From contig JAEWOG010000010.1 in the NCBI GenBank assembly GCA_023460975.1, positions 1 through 43,591 of the forward strand: 43,591 nucleotides of DNA. Reading direction: 5' to 3'. The notes beneath the pieces were generated by a model that saw only the letters and a program-made list of their open reading frames with translations, did not search any database and was not told the DNA's origin. The stretch's first letter is position 1, and every line of letters starts with the position of its first letter. This stretch comes from Actinomycetes bacterium. Lineage in GTDB: Bacteria; Actinomycetota; Actinomycetes; Propionibacteriales; Nocardioidaceae. Both the position numbers and the translations under genes were made by a program. Below are positions 1 to 9,541 of this stretch, piece after piece.

Positions 1-1572
<1,572 letters not shown>

Positions 1573-1580
1573 AGTTCGTC

Positions 1581-1586
1581 AGGATA
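1581..1586 (-). promoter_or_regulatory. -10 box of fum (leaderless)
   Basis: TATCCT on the minus strand, 8 bases before the GTG at 1572, with no ribosome binding site between. Inferred promoter. Confidence 0.45.
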
Positions 1587-1631
1587 CGCGCCGCGAGGCG
1601 GGCCGCAGGGGCCCGCCCCGACGATCACGGA

Positions 1632-1858
1632 TCAGGCGGGCCAGCGCTGCAGCAGGCCGTCGATGAAGGCCGTGTCGCTGCCCAGTACGCGATAGTCGAA
1701 GAACGAGCCGTCGGTGAACGCGAACCGCAGCACGCGCTGGCCGCCTTGGGCAAGAGGCGCTCGCGCTCGCTGCCCGAGTCGGCGACCGGCGCGAGGCCGT
1801 ACGGGCCCGCACGGCGTTGGCGGGCCTGCCGGTCGAGGGCCAGACCACCGCTGTGGGA
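1632..1858 (-). pseudogene. Frameshifted gene remnant of unknown family
   Basis: Two adjacent stretches on the minus strand read like real coding sequence but in different frames. From about 1858 down to about 1745 one frame (containing GLALDRQARQRRAGPYGLAP) has almost only G or C in third positions. From about 1740 to the TGA at 1632 another frame (containing RFAFTDGSFFDYRVLGSD and ending QRWPA) has the same bias. Neither frame has a convincing start: the first is preceded by an in-frame TGA with no ATG or GTG after it. I read this as a decayed gene or a fragment with a frameshift near 1740-1745. The family is not recognised. It could instead be a short gene with a sequencing error. Confidence 0.35.
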
Positions 1859-1977
1859 CTCGGGTGAGCGAACTCCTCACGTGATGGTCAGCGCCCGTAC
1901 ACCGCGAGGACACGACGGGGTGGGGGTGCCAGCGGATTCTTTGCACGCTATGTTCCCAAGGACGACGTCTCTCGGTT

Positions 1978-1992
1978 GCGTGTGTCACACGC
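1978..1992. promoter_or_regulatory. Operator-like palindrome before the ABC operon
   Basis: GCGTGTG-T-CACACGC, perfect 7-bp arms around one base, centred about 39 bases upstream of the GTG of the substrate-binding protein. Placement fits a repressor or activator site for the 2024-5868 operon; the regulator is not in the window. Confidence 0.35.
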
Positions 1993-2023
1993 GGGGCGTT
2001 GTTCGACGATCCCTGGAGGTCTC

Positions 2024-3142
2024 GTGAAGATTCGACGCTCATTGGCCGTGTCGGCCGCAGTGGTGACCATGCTGTCGCTCGCCGCCTGCGCCGCACCCGA
2101 GAAGAAGGCCGAGGACGGGGCGGCTGGCGAGTCCGCCGCCGCCACCTCCGCCGAGGACTTCGGCGGCATGGACGGACTCATCGAGGCCGCGCAGGCCGAG
2201 GGCGAGCTCAACGTCATCGCCCTGCCGCCGGACTGGGCCAACTACGGCGAGCTCATCTCGACCTTCGAGGAGAAGTACGACATCAAGGTCAACTCCGCGC
2301 AGCCCACGGCGGCGAGCCAGGACGAGATCAACGCCGCGGAGCAGCTCAAGGGCACCAACCGCGCCCCGGACGTGTTCGACCTCGGACAGAGCGTCGCCCT
2401 GGCCAACACGGACATGTACGCCCCCTACAAGGTGGAGACCTGGGACTCCATCCCGGACGAGCTGAAGGACCCCGACGGCGCCTGGGTCAACGACTACGGC
2501 GGCTACATGGCGATCGGCTACGACTCGGCCAAGGTCCCGGACGTCACCAGCGTCAAGGACCTGCTCGGCTCGGAGTTCAAGGGCAAGGTCGCCCTCAACG
2601 GTGACCCGACCCAGGCGGGCGCCGCGTTCTCCGGTGTCGTCATGGCGGCCGTCGCCAACGGCGGTTCGGCCGACGACGTCGCCCCCGGCGTCGACTTCTT
2701 CGGCGAGCTGAAGAAGGCCGGCAACTTCCTGCCCGTCGACCCCGACTCCGCGACCATCGAGTCGGGACAGACCCCGGTCGTCATCGACTGGGACTACCTC
2801 GGCGCCGCCGCGGCCAAGAACGTCTCGACGTGGAAGACCGTCGTCCCCAGTGAGGCCGTGATCGGTGGCTACTACTTCCAGGCGATCAACGCCGACGCGC
2901 CGCACCCGGCCGCCGCGCGCCTGTGGCAGGAGTTCCTCTACTCCGACGAGGGCCAGAACCTCTACCTCGCGTCGGGGGCCCGCCCCGTGCGCGTCGAGGC
3001 CATGAACGAGGCCGGCACGGTCGACCAGGAGGCGTACGACGCCCTGCCGCCCGTGGACGGCACGCCCGTCTACCCGACGAACGAGCAGACCGAGACGGCT
3101 GGGGCGTACCTGGCTGACAACTGGTCGAAGGTCATCAGCTGA
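2024..3142 (+). CDS. ABC transporter substrate-binding lipoprotein (polyamine / iron / phosphonate type)
   Basis: Extracytoplasmic solute-binding protein, 372 residues. It starts with a lipoprotein signal (basic MKIRR, hydrophobic core, lipobox LAAC with Cys22) followed by a charged linker and a periplasmic-binding fold of the kind found with PotABCD, FbpABC and 2-aminoethylphosphonate importers. I chose GTG 2024 because GGAGG lies at 2015-2019, five bases upstream; an upstream extension would put residues in front of the signal peptide. It leads an operon with two permeases and an ATPase (5-base gap to the first permease). Substrate cannot be named from sequence: the separate, unfused permeases resemble polyamine or phosphonate systems more than the fused iron type. 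Confidence 0.85.
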   Translation: MKIRRSLAVSAAVVTMLSLAACAAPEKKAEDGAAGESAAATSAEDFGGMDGLIEAAQAEGELNVIALPPDWANYGELISTFEEKYDIKVNSAQPTAASQDEINAAEQLKGTNRAPDVFDLGQSVALANTDMYAPYKVETWDSIPDELKDPDGAWVNDYGGYMAIGYDSAKVPDVTSVKDLLGSEFKGKVALNGDPTQAGAAFSGVVMAAVANGGSADDVAPGVDFFGELKKAGNFLPVDPDSATIESGQTPVVIDWDYLGAAAAKNVSTWKTVVPSEAVIGGYYFQAINADAPHPAAARLWQEFLYSDEGQNLYLASGARPVRVEAMNEAGTVDQEAYDALPPVDGTPVYPTNEQTETAGAYLADNWSKVIS

Positions 3143-3147
3143 GCACC

Positions 3148-4017
3148 GTGAGCGCAGCGAGTACCGGCCGGGGGGCTGCCCTCGGCCGGTACGTCCCCCT
3201 GGTTCCGTTCTTCGGCTTCCTCGCGGTCTTCCTCCTCGTTCCGACCGTCACCGTCGCGCTCGGCGCCTTCGGCGACGGCGAGGGCGGCTTCACGCTCGGC
3301 AACATCGAGGCGCTGGGGTCCGACGCGGCCGTACGCGCCCTCAAGAACAGCGTGGTGCTCTCGGCGAGCACGGCGGCCATCGGTGCGGTGCTGGGCGCCG
3401 TGCTGGCGTACCTGATCGTCAGCCTGGGGGAGGAGAGCCTGCTGCGCCGCGCCACGATGTCGGTGGCTGGTGTCCTGGCCCAGTTCGGTGGCGTCACGCT
3501 GGCCTTCGCGTTCATTGCGCTCATCGGTGGCGCGGGCGTGCTCACCGAGATCCTGCGCGAAACCGTGGGCGTCGACATCTTCGGCACGGGCTGGCTCTAC
3601 GGGCTGCCCGGGTTGATCGTCGTCTACGTCTACTTCCAGATCCCGCTCATGGTGATCGTGTTCGCCCCCGCGCTGGCGGGGCTGCGGCCCCAGTGGCGTG
3701 AGGCGGCGACGAGCCTGGGCGCGACGGGCTGGCAGTTCTGGCGCCTGATCGGCTTCCCGCTGCTGCTGCCGCCCTTCCTGGGCAGCGCGTTGCTGCTGTT
3801 CGCCAACGCGTTCGCGGCGTACGCCACCGCCGCAGTCCTGGTCAGCCAAGGCAATCCGATCACGCCGCTGTTCATCCGCTCCGCGCTGACGAGCGAGGTG
3901 CTGCTGGGCCAGCAGAACCTCGGGTTCGCTCTGGCGCTGCAGATGGTCGTCGTGGTGGCGATCGTGATGGCGGGATACGCCTGGCTGCTGCGGCGGGCTG
4001 CGCGGTGGATGCCGTGA
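3148..4017 (+). CDS. ABC transporter permease 1 (PotB/FbpB-type)
   Basis: Inner-membrane subunit, 289 residues, about six hydrophobic segments. The cytoplasmic coupling (EAA) loop is visible as REAATSLGATGWQFWRLIGF, which docks on the ATPase. GTG start 5 bases after the stop of the binding protein. A second permease follows 10 bases downstream; the two should form a heterodimeric channel. The family is the binding-protein-dependent transport inner-membrane superfamily, MOI/polyamine-iron group. Confidence 0.88.
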   Translation: MSAASTGRGAALGRYVPLVPFFGFLAVFLLVPTVTVALGAFGDGEGGFTLGNIEALGSDAAVRALKNSVVLSASTAAIGAVLGAVLAYLIVSLGEESLLRRATMSVAGVLAQFGGVTLAFAFIALIGGAGVLTEILRETVGVDIFGTGWLYGLPGLIVVYVYFQIPLMVIVFAPALAGLRPQWREAATSLGATGWQFWRLIGFPLLLPPFLGSALLLFANAFAAYATAAVLVSQGNPITPLFIRSALTSEVLLGQQNLGFALALQMVVVVAIVMAGYAWLLRRAARWMP

Positions 4018-4027
4018 GGAGCCTGAC

Positions 4028-4813
4028 ATGACGACGTCTCGTACGTTCCGCATCGTGCGCGCTGTGCTGCTCGTGGCCTTCGCCGCCTACTTCGCGCTGC
4101 CCCTGCTGGCCATGCTCGACTTCTCCACCCGAGCCAAGGGTGAGGACTCCGGTCGGACCTGGCAGTACTGGGGCAACCTCGTCACCGACGAGATGCTGCG
4201 CGAGTCGATCATCGCCTCGGTCCTGCTGGCGCTGCTGACGGTCGTCACGATGGTGGTGCTGCTGGTGCCCACCATGGTGTGGGTGCGGCTGCGAGTGCCG
4301 AAGGTGAACCGGCTCGTGGAGTTCCTGTGCCTGCTGCCGCTCACGATCCCCGCGCTGGTCATCGTCGTCGGGATCGCGAACGTCTACTCCTGGGTCTCCT
4401 ACCTGCTCGGGGACTCGCCGCTGACGCTGACCTTCGCCTACGTCGTGCTCGTGCTGCCGTACGCCTACCGCTCGCTCGACGCCTCCCTGGGCGCCATCGA
4501 CCTGGCCACGCTCTCGGAGGCCACTCGCTCGCTGGGCGGCACCTGGTTCACCGTGATCGTGCGGGTGGTGCTGCCCAACATCGTGCCGGGAGTCCTGTCG
4601 GCCGCGTTCATCTCGATCGCCCTCGTGCTGGGCGAGTTCACGTTCGCCTCGCTGCTCAACTTCAACACGATGCCGGTGGTGCTGGCTCAGATCTACAAGT
4701 ACGACGCCTCCACCTCGGTGGCCGGGTCCCTGGCCTCCATCCTCGTCATCTCGCTGGTCCTGCTGGTGCTGTCGTACCTGGGCCGGGACCGTCGGAAAGG
4801 ACGTACCTCGTGA
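4028..4813 (+). CDS. ABC transporter permease 2 (PotC-type)
   Basis: Second channel subunit, 261 residues, about six membrane segments; EAA loop seen as LSEATRSLGGTWFTVIVRVV. ATG at 4028 follows the first permease closely, with GAGGAGCC in between as ribosome binding site. Its TGA stop overlaps the GTG start of the ATPase gene (GTGA), so translation of the two is probably coupled. Confidence 0.88.
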   Translation: MTTSRTFRIVRAVLLVAFAAYFALPLLAMLDFSTRAKGEDSGRTWQYWGNLVTDEMLRESIIASVLLALLTVVTMVVLLVPTMVWVRLRVPKVNRLVEFLCLLPLTIPALVIVVGIANVYSWVSYLLGDSPLTLTFAYVVLVLPYAYRSLDASLGAIDLATLSEATRSLGGTWFTVIVRVVLPNIVPGVLSAAFISIALVLGEFTFASLLNFNTMPVVLAQIYKYDASTSVAGSLASILVISLVLLVLSYLGRDRRKGRTS

Positions 4814-5868
4814 CGCAGACCGCCCCCACGCCCCCACGCACCGGACTCGCGGTGGAACTCACTGACCTCACCCGGGTGTACGGCGAAGTGCGCGCCCTGG
4901 ATGGCTTCACGCTGCACGCGGAGCCCGGGGAGATGATCGCGCTGCTGGGTCCCTCGGGCTGCGGCAAGACCACGGCGCTGCGCATCCTGGCCGGGCTCGA
5001 CACCCAGACCTCGGGGACGGTCCGTGTCGGCGGCAAGGACCTCAGCCGGGTGCCGGCCAACAAGCGCGACATGGGCATGGTGTTCCAGTCCTACAGCCTC
5101 TTCCCGCACCTGTCGGTGCTCGACAACGTGGCCTTCGGGCTGCGCCTGCGGGGCGTCGACAAGGGCACGCGCAGGGCTCGCGCCGGGGAGAAGTTGGAGC
5201 TCGTGGGGCTCTCCGAGCACGCGGACCGCTACGCCCACCAGCTCTCGGGTGGCCAACAGCAGCGCGTGGCGTTGGCTCGGGCGCTCGCGGTCGAACCCAG
5301 CGTGCTGCTGCTCGACGAGCCGCTCTCGGCGCTGGACGCCAAGGTGCGGGTGCAGTTGCGCGACGAGATCCGCCGCATCCAGTTGGAGGTGGGGACGACA
5401 GCGTTGTTCGTGACGCATGACCAGGAGGAGGCGCTGGCCGTGGCCGACCGGGTCGGCGTGATGAACGCCGGCAGACTCGAACAGCTGGCGGCGCCCGCGG
5501 AGCTCTACACCTCCCCGGCCACGGCGTTCGTGGGCCAGTTCGTGGGCCTGTCCAACCGGGTGCCGGCCCTCGTCCGGAATGGGTCCGCGTCCGTCCTGGG
5601 CCGCGACGTGCCGGTGCTGCCGGGGTCGGTGAGCGGGCAGGGCATCGCGCTCGTACGCCCCGAGGCGGTCTCTGCGGTGGCGGACGCGGCCGGTGGGGCG
5701 AGCGTGGCGGCGGTGATGTTCCTGGGTCCGCTCTCGCGGGTCACCTGCACGTTGCCGGACGGCACGGAGGTGATCGCCCAGCTGCCCAGCGTCGACGCTG
5801 CTCGCCTCGAACCCGGCACCCGCGTACGTCTGGACGTGGAGCCGTCGCCGGTGCTGGTGGTGGACTGA
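4810..5868 (+). CDS. ABC transporter ATP-binding protein with TOBE domain (PotA/FbpC-type)
   Basis: Energises the importer encoded by the three genes upstream. 352 residues from GTG 4810, which overlaps the permease stop by four bases. Walker A GPSGCGKTT (residues 47-55), Q-loop VFQSYS, signature LSGGQQQRVALARAL (145-159), Walker B LLLDEP followed by the D-loop SALD, and the switch histidine in VTHDQEEAL. Residues from about 240 on form a C-terminal TOBE-like regulatory region. A longer open frame runs upstream through the permease gene but is only its shadow. Confidence 0.9.
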   Translation: MTQTAPTPPRTGLAVELTDLTRVYGEVRALDGFTLHAEPGEMIALLGPSGCGKTTALRILAGLDTQTSGTVRVGGKDLSRVPANKRDMGMVFQSYSLFPHLSVLDNVAFGLRLRGVDKGTRRARAGEKLELVGLSEHADRYAHQLSGGQQQRVALARALAVEPSVLLLDEPLSALDAKVRVQLRDEIRRIQLEVGTTALFVTHDQEEALAVADRVGVMNAGRLEQLAAPAELYTSPATAFVGQFVGLSNRVPALVRNGSASVLGRDVPVLPGSVSGQGIALVRPEAVSAVADAAGGASVAAVMFLGPLSRVTCTLPDGTEVIAQLPSVDAARLEPGTRVRLDVEPSPVLVVD

Positions 5869-5889
5869 GCAGCAGGTAGCCGGGCCCTC

Positions 5890-5895
5890 TAGGCT
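5890..5895 (+). promoter_or_regulatory. -10 box, leaderless promoter of the DUF1707 gene
   Basis: TAGGCT exactly six bases before ATG 5902, no Shine-Dalgarno between. Confidence 0.5.
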
Positions 5896-5901
5896 GTCGG
5901 C

Positions 5902-6540
5902 ATGGGCCAGATCGAGCACTCCGGCAGCGACCCGTCCCGGCTGCGCGTCTCCGACGCCGATCGGGAGAAGGTCGCCGAGGTGCTGCGTACGGCTGCAGGG
6001 GAGGGGCGGATCGACTTCGACGAGCTCGAGGAGCGCCTCGAGGCGACGTACGCGGCGCGGACCTACGCCGACCTGGTTCCGATCACGCTCGACCTGCCGG
6101 CCACGCACGCGTCGGGCCTGCCGATGCGGCGTCAGACGCCGCAGGTGCCGACCACGGTGACTCACGAGAACTCGTGGGCCGTCATGAGCGAGACCAAGCG
6201 TGAGGGCGCCTGGCTGGTTCCCCACGAGCACACCGCGGTCGCCGTCATGGGGTCGGTCGTTCTCGACCTCCGCGATGCGACCTTCAGCGGTCCGGAGACC
6301 AAGATCATCGCCAACGCGGTCATGGGCTCGGTGGAGATCTACGTCGACGCCCACACGCACGTGATCATGGATGGCACCCCGGTGATGGGCGACTTCGCGA
6401 TGTCGGCCGACAAGGAGCCCTCGCAGGTCGGGCCGGACTCACCCGTCGTACGGGTCGTCGGGGTCTCGCTCATGGGCTCGGTCACGGCGCAACGGCGCCC
6501 TCCGCGGGGCACGCCGAAGAAGTTCCTCGGGAAGTACTGA
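5902..6540 (+). CDS. DUF1707 and LiaF-like C-terminal domain protein
   Basis: 212 residues. Residues 14-66 (LRVSDADREKVAEVLRTAAG and the following DFDELEERL) match the actinobacterial DUF1707 domain, a short helical module related to SHOCT. Residues about 108-165 contain repeated VMGS motifs (AVMGSVVLDLRDA, AVMGSVEIYVD), as in the C-terminal beta-sheet domain of LiaF/cell-wall-stress response proteins. No membrane segment is seen. Function unknown; the family is usually guessed to take part in envelope stress sensing. Monocistronic with its own leaderless promoter and convergent to sugC. Confidence 0.82.
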   Translation: MGQIEHSGSDPSRLRVSDADREKVAEVLRTAAGEGRIDFDELEERLEATYAARTYADLVPITLDLPATHASGLPMRRQTPQVPTTVTHENSWAVMSETKREGAWLVPHEHTAVAVMGSVVLDLRDATFSGPETKIIANAVMGSVEIYVDAHTHVIMDGTPVMGDFAMSADKEPSQVGPDSPVVRVVGVSLMGSVTAQRRPPRGTPKKFLGKY

Positions 6541-6555
6541 CCCACCCGAGACGCC

Positions 6556-6586
6556 CGCTGGTGGGTTTCGACGGGCTCAACCAGCG
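6556..6586. terminator. Inverted repeat between convergent genes (bidirectional terminator)
   Basis: CGCTGGT (6556-6562) and ACCAGCG (6580-6586) pair across a 17-base loop reading GGGTTTCGACGGGCTCA. It sits between convergent genes and overlaps the sugC stop codon. The loop sequence resembles short dispersed repeats that I associate with Nocardioides intergenic regions (recollection, unverified). Confidence 0.4.
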
Positions 6587-7788
6587 AGCCCGGCCTTCGA
6601 GTTCTCCGGGATGCGGCCCGCGTTGTCGGGATTGAGGGTGAGGTTCTCGCCCGTCACCGGGTCGAACAGGTGCCCCTTGCGGAAGTCGACCCACAGCCGC
6701 GCCTTGTCGCCGCTGCGGATGGAGCTCTTGGCGTCCAACGAGACGACGAGCTGGGCAGGCTGGCCCTCGGTGTCGAGGTCCTTGGCCAGGTCCGCGAGGT
6801 CGCGGCTGACCTTGTCGTGAGCCTCGAACGGGACGTACGCGTACACCTCGTGCCCGAGCCACTCCACCACGTCGATGTCGGCCTCGAACGTCGTTCCGGT
6901 TTCGGCACGAGTCGACTCGACGATGTCCGCGTCCTCGAAGAACTCGGGCCGGATCCCCGCCACCAGCACCTCGTGTCCGGCGGCGCGCTCCGCGTTCACC
7001 GCTGAAATCTCCACCTGCCCGAAGGGCAGGGTCAGTGTTGTCCCGTCCAGGGTCGCGGGCAGGAAGTTCATCGGCGGGGAGCCGATGAACCCGGCGACGA
7101 ACAGGTTGGCCGGGTTCTCGTACAGCTCCCGCGGGGTGGCGTGCTGCTGGAGGATTCCGCGGCGCATCACGGCGACCTTGTCGCCCAGCGTCATGGCCTC
7201 GGTCTGGTCGTGGGTGACGTAGACAGTGGTGATGCCCATGCGCTTCTGGAGCCGGGCGATCTCCGTACGCATCTGCCCCCGCAGTTTGGCGTCGAGGTTG
7301 CTGAGCGGCTCGTCGAAGAGGTAGGCGTCGGCGTCGCGCACGATCGCGCGACCCATCGCGACGCGTTGGCGCTGGCCGCCCGACAGGTTGCCCGGCTTGC
7401 GTTCCAGGTGCTCGTCGAGTTCGAGGGTCTTGGACGCCTCGCGGACCTTGCGGTCCACCTCGTCGGAGGACGTGCCCGCCAGCCGCAACGGGAATGCGAT
7501 GTTCTCGTAGACGGTCAGGTGCGGGTAGAGCGCGTAGTTCTGGAACACCATGGCCAGGTTGCGCTCGCGCGGTGCGAGGTCGTTGACCCGTTTGCCGTCG
7601 ATGACCATGTCACCGTCGGTGATGTCCTCGAGTCCGACGATCATCCGCAACAGCGTCGACTTCCCGCACCCCGACGGCCCCACGAGGATCAGGAACTCGC
7701 CGTCTGCGACGTCGATGCTCACATCGTTGACGGCGGGGAACCCGTCCCCGTACCGCTTGACGATGTTCTTCATCTCGATGGTCGCCAT
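6577..7788 (-). CDS. sugC: Sugar ABC transporter ATPase, SugC/UgpC/MsmK type
   Basis: 403 residues, ATP hydrolysis for the sugar importer encoded upstream (7792-10836). Walker A GPSGCGKST (37-45), signature LSGGQRQRVAMGRAI (135-149), Walker B YLFDEP (157-162), switch His in VTHDQTEAM, then a long C-terminal OB-fold regulatory domain of about 150 residues, as usual in the CUT1 family (M. tuberculosis SugC is 393). It ends the operon, four bases after sugB (ATG 7788). The gene order binding protein, SugA, SugB, SugC is the same as lpqY-sugABC of mycobacteria. Such ATPases can serve several CUT1 importers, so it may not be dedicated to one substrate. Confidence 0.88.
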   Translation of the reverse strand: MATIEMKNIVKRYGDGFPAVNDVSIDVADGEFLILVGPSGCGKSTLLRMIVGLEDITDGDMVIDGKRVNDLAPRERNLAMVFQNYALYPHLTVYENIAFPLRLAGTSSDEVDRKVREASKTLELDEHLERKPGNLSGGQRQRVAMGRAIVRDADAYLFDEPLSNLDAKLRGQMRTEIARLQKRMGITTVYVTHDQTEAMTLGDKVAVMRRGILQQHATPRELYENPANLFVAGFIGSPPMNFLPATLDGTTLTLPFGQVEISAVNAERAAGHEVLVAGIRPEFFEDADIVESTRAETGTTFEADIDVVEWLGHEVYAYVPFEAHDKVSRDLADLAKDLDTEGQPAQLVVSLDAKSSIRSGDKARLWVDFRKGHLFDPVTGENLTLNPDNAGRIPENSKAGLAG

Positions 7789-7791
7789 GTC

Positions 7792-8634
7792 TCACCCCTT
7801 CACTGCGCCGGAGGTCAGTCCGGCGACGATCTTGCGCTGGAACAGCAGCACGATGAGCACGATCGGGATCGTGGAGACCACGGCCCCAGCGGCCAGCAGG
7901 GATGCTGGCCGGTTGAACGGGTCGTTGCCGACGAAGAACGACAGCGCCGCCGGGATCGGCCGGGCGCTCTCGGTCGAGGTCAGCGAGATGCCGAAGACGA
8001 AGTCGTTCCACGCGAAGAAGAACGTGAGGATCGCCGCCGTGAACACGCCCGGCGCCGCCAGCGGCACGATCACCTTGCGGAACGCCTGCCACGGGGTGGC
8101 GCCATCGACCTGGGCGGCCTGCTCCATCTCCCACGGGATCTCGCGGAAGAAGGCGGACAGCGTCCAGATCGCCAGCGGCAGGGTGAACGACATGTACGGG
8201 ATGATCAGTCCGGGCCACGTGTCGTAGATGCCGAGGGTGCGCCACATGTCGAACAGCGGGCCCACCAGCGAGACGACGGGGAACATCGCGATCACCAGCG
8301 CCGTGGTCAGCACGAACCGCTTGCCCTTGAACTCCAGTCGCGCCACCGCGTACGCCGCCAGCGTCGCGATGATCACCGAGAGCGCGGTGGCGATCAGGGA
8401 GATGCCGATCGAGTTGAGGATCGCCCGGCGGAACTGGTCGTTCTCGATCACGTCGATGTAGTTCTGCCACCCGGCTCCGCCGCCCTCGATGGGCAGGAAG
8501 CCCGGGCTCCCAGTGGTGACGGCCTCCTGGGACTTGAAGCTGAGCGAGATGATCCACGCCACCGGCAGCAGGCACCACACGAGGATGAGCAGCGCGCCGA
8601 GGACGACGCCGATCCTGGTCATGGTCTTGTTCAT
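7792..8634 (-). CDS. sugB: Carbohydrate ABC transporter permease, SugB/MalG type
   Basis: 280 residues with about six membrane segments. The EAA coupling loop is present (EQAAQVDGATPWQAFRKVIV). MalG-family features include the N-terminal segment followed by a periplasmic loop with SFKSQEA. ATG 8634 lies one base past the sugA stop, so the two are translated together. Partner of the SugA-like permease. Confidence 0.88.
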   Translation of the reverse strand: MNKTMTRIGVVLGALLILVWCLLPVAWIISLSFKSQEAVTTGSPGFLPIEGGGAGWQNYIDVIENDQFRRAILNSIGISLIATALSVIIATLAAYAVARLEFKGKRFVLTTALVIAMFPVVSLVGPLFDMWRTLGIYDTWPGLIIPYMSFTLPLAIWTLSAFFREIPWEMEQAAQVDGATPWQAFRKVIVPLAAPGVFTAAILTFFFAWNDFVFGISLTSTESARPIPAALSFFVGNDPFNRPASLLAAGAVVSTIPIVLIVLLFQRKIVAGLTSGAVKG

Positions 8635-8635
8635 C

Positions 8636-9541
8636 TCATCCCTCCTGCCTGGCCGCCGCGAGGTCCACGCGGAAGACCTTGACGATCACGAACGCGACCA
8701 CGAGGACCGACAGGAACAGCAGCACCGAGAGGGCGGAGCCCATGCCGAGCTGGAACTGCTCGATCACCTGTCTGTACGTCAGGAACGACACCGATTCGGT
8801 GCCTTGGGCGCCGGCCGTCATCACGAAGATGTTGTCGAAGATGCGGTAGGCATCCAGCGCCCGGAACAGCACCGCGACCATGATCGCCGAGCGCATGTTG
8901 GGCAGGATCACCTTCCACAGGCGCTGCCACCAGGTGGCGCCGTCGACCTTCGCCGCCTCCAGCATGTCCTCGCTGACCTGCGCCAGCCCGGCCAGCAGCA
9001 GCAGCGACATGAACGGTGTGGTCTTCCAGATCTCGCTGACCATGATCGCGACCATGGCGGAGCCGTACTCGCCGAACCAGTTGAAGTCGTCGCCGACGAA
9101 CGGCAGCCAAGCGTTGACGAAGCCGTTGGAGTTGCTGAACGCGAACTGCCAGGCGAAGCCCGAGACCACGGTGATGATGCCGTAGGGGATCAGGATCGAC
9201 GTCCTGATGACGCCGCGGGCGAAGATCACCCGGTGCATCACCATCGCGAAGACGAACCCGATGGCGAGTTCGAAGGCGACGGTGACGATCATGATGAAGA
9301 CCGTGTTGAGCGTCGTCGACCAGAACAGTGGGTCGCTCAGGGCAGTGAGGTAGTTGCGTGCGCCCACGAAGCCCCGGTCGTCGGGTGCGGTGAGGCTGTA
9401 GTCGAAGACGCTGAGATAGATCGCGCGCAGCATGGGGAACGCGGTCACCACGAGCATCAGGATGATCGCCGGGGCGACGAGCCGTTGGCCCAGCCGGTTC
9501 TCGGCGCGACCTCGGTCGGAGAGGGGCACGGCCGCACTCAC
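8636..9541 (-). CDS. sugA: Carbohydrate ABC transporter permease, SugA/MalF type
   Basis: 301 residues, six predicted membrane segments, EAA loop EAAKVDGATWWQRLWKVILP. GTG start at 9541 overlaps the stop of the binding-protein gene by four bases (GTGA). Sits second in the sugar operon. Confidence 0.88.
   Translation of the reverse strand: MSAAVPLSDRGRAENRLGQRLVAPAIILMLVVTAFPMLRAIYLSVFDYSLTAPDDRGFVGARNYLTALSDPLFWSTTLNTVFIMIVTVAFELAIGFVFAMVMHRVIFARGVIRTSILIPYGIITVVSGFAWQFAFSNSNGFVNAWLPFVGDDFNWFGEYGSAMVAIMVSEIWKTTPFMSLLLLAGLAQVSEDMLEAAKVDGATWWQRLWKVILPNMRSAIMVAVLFRALDAYRIFDNIFVMTAGAQGTESVSFLTYRQVIEQFQLGMGSALSVLLFLSVLVVAFVIVKVFRVDLAAARQEG

Noticed and set aside
2024..5868. Naming the first ABC operon potABCD or fbpABC
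   Set aside because: The sequence supports the superfamily but no substrate-specific residues could be assigned with confidence.
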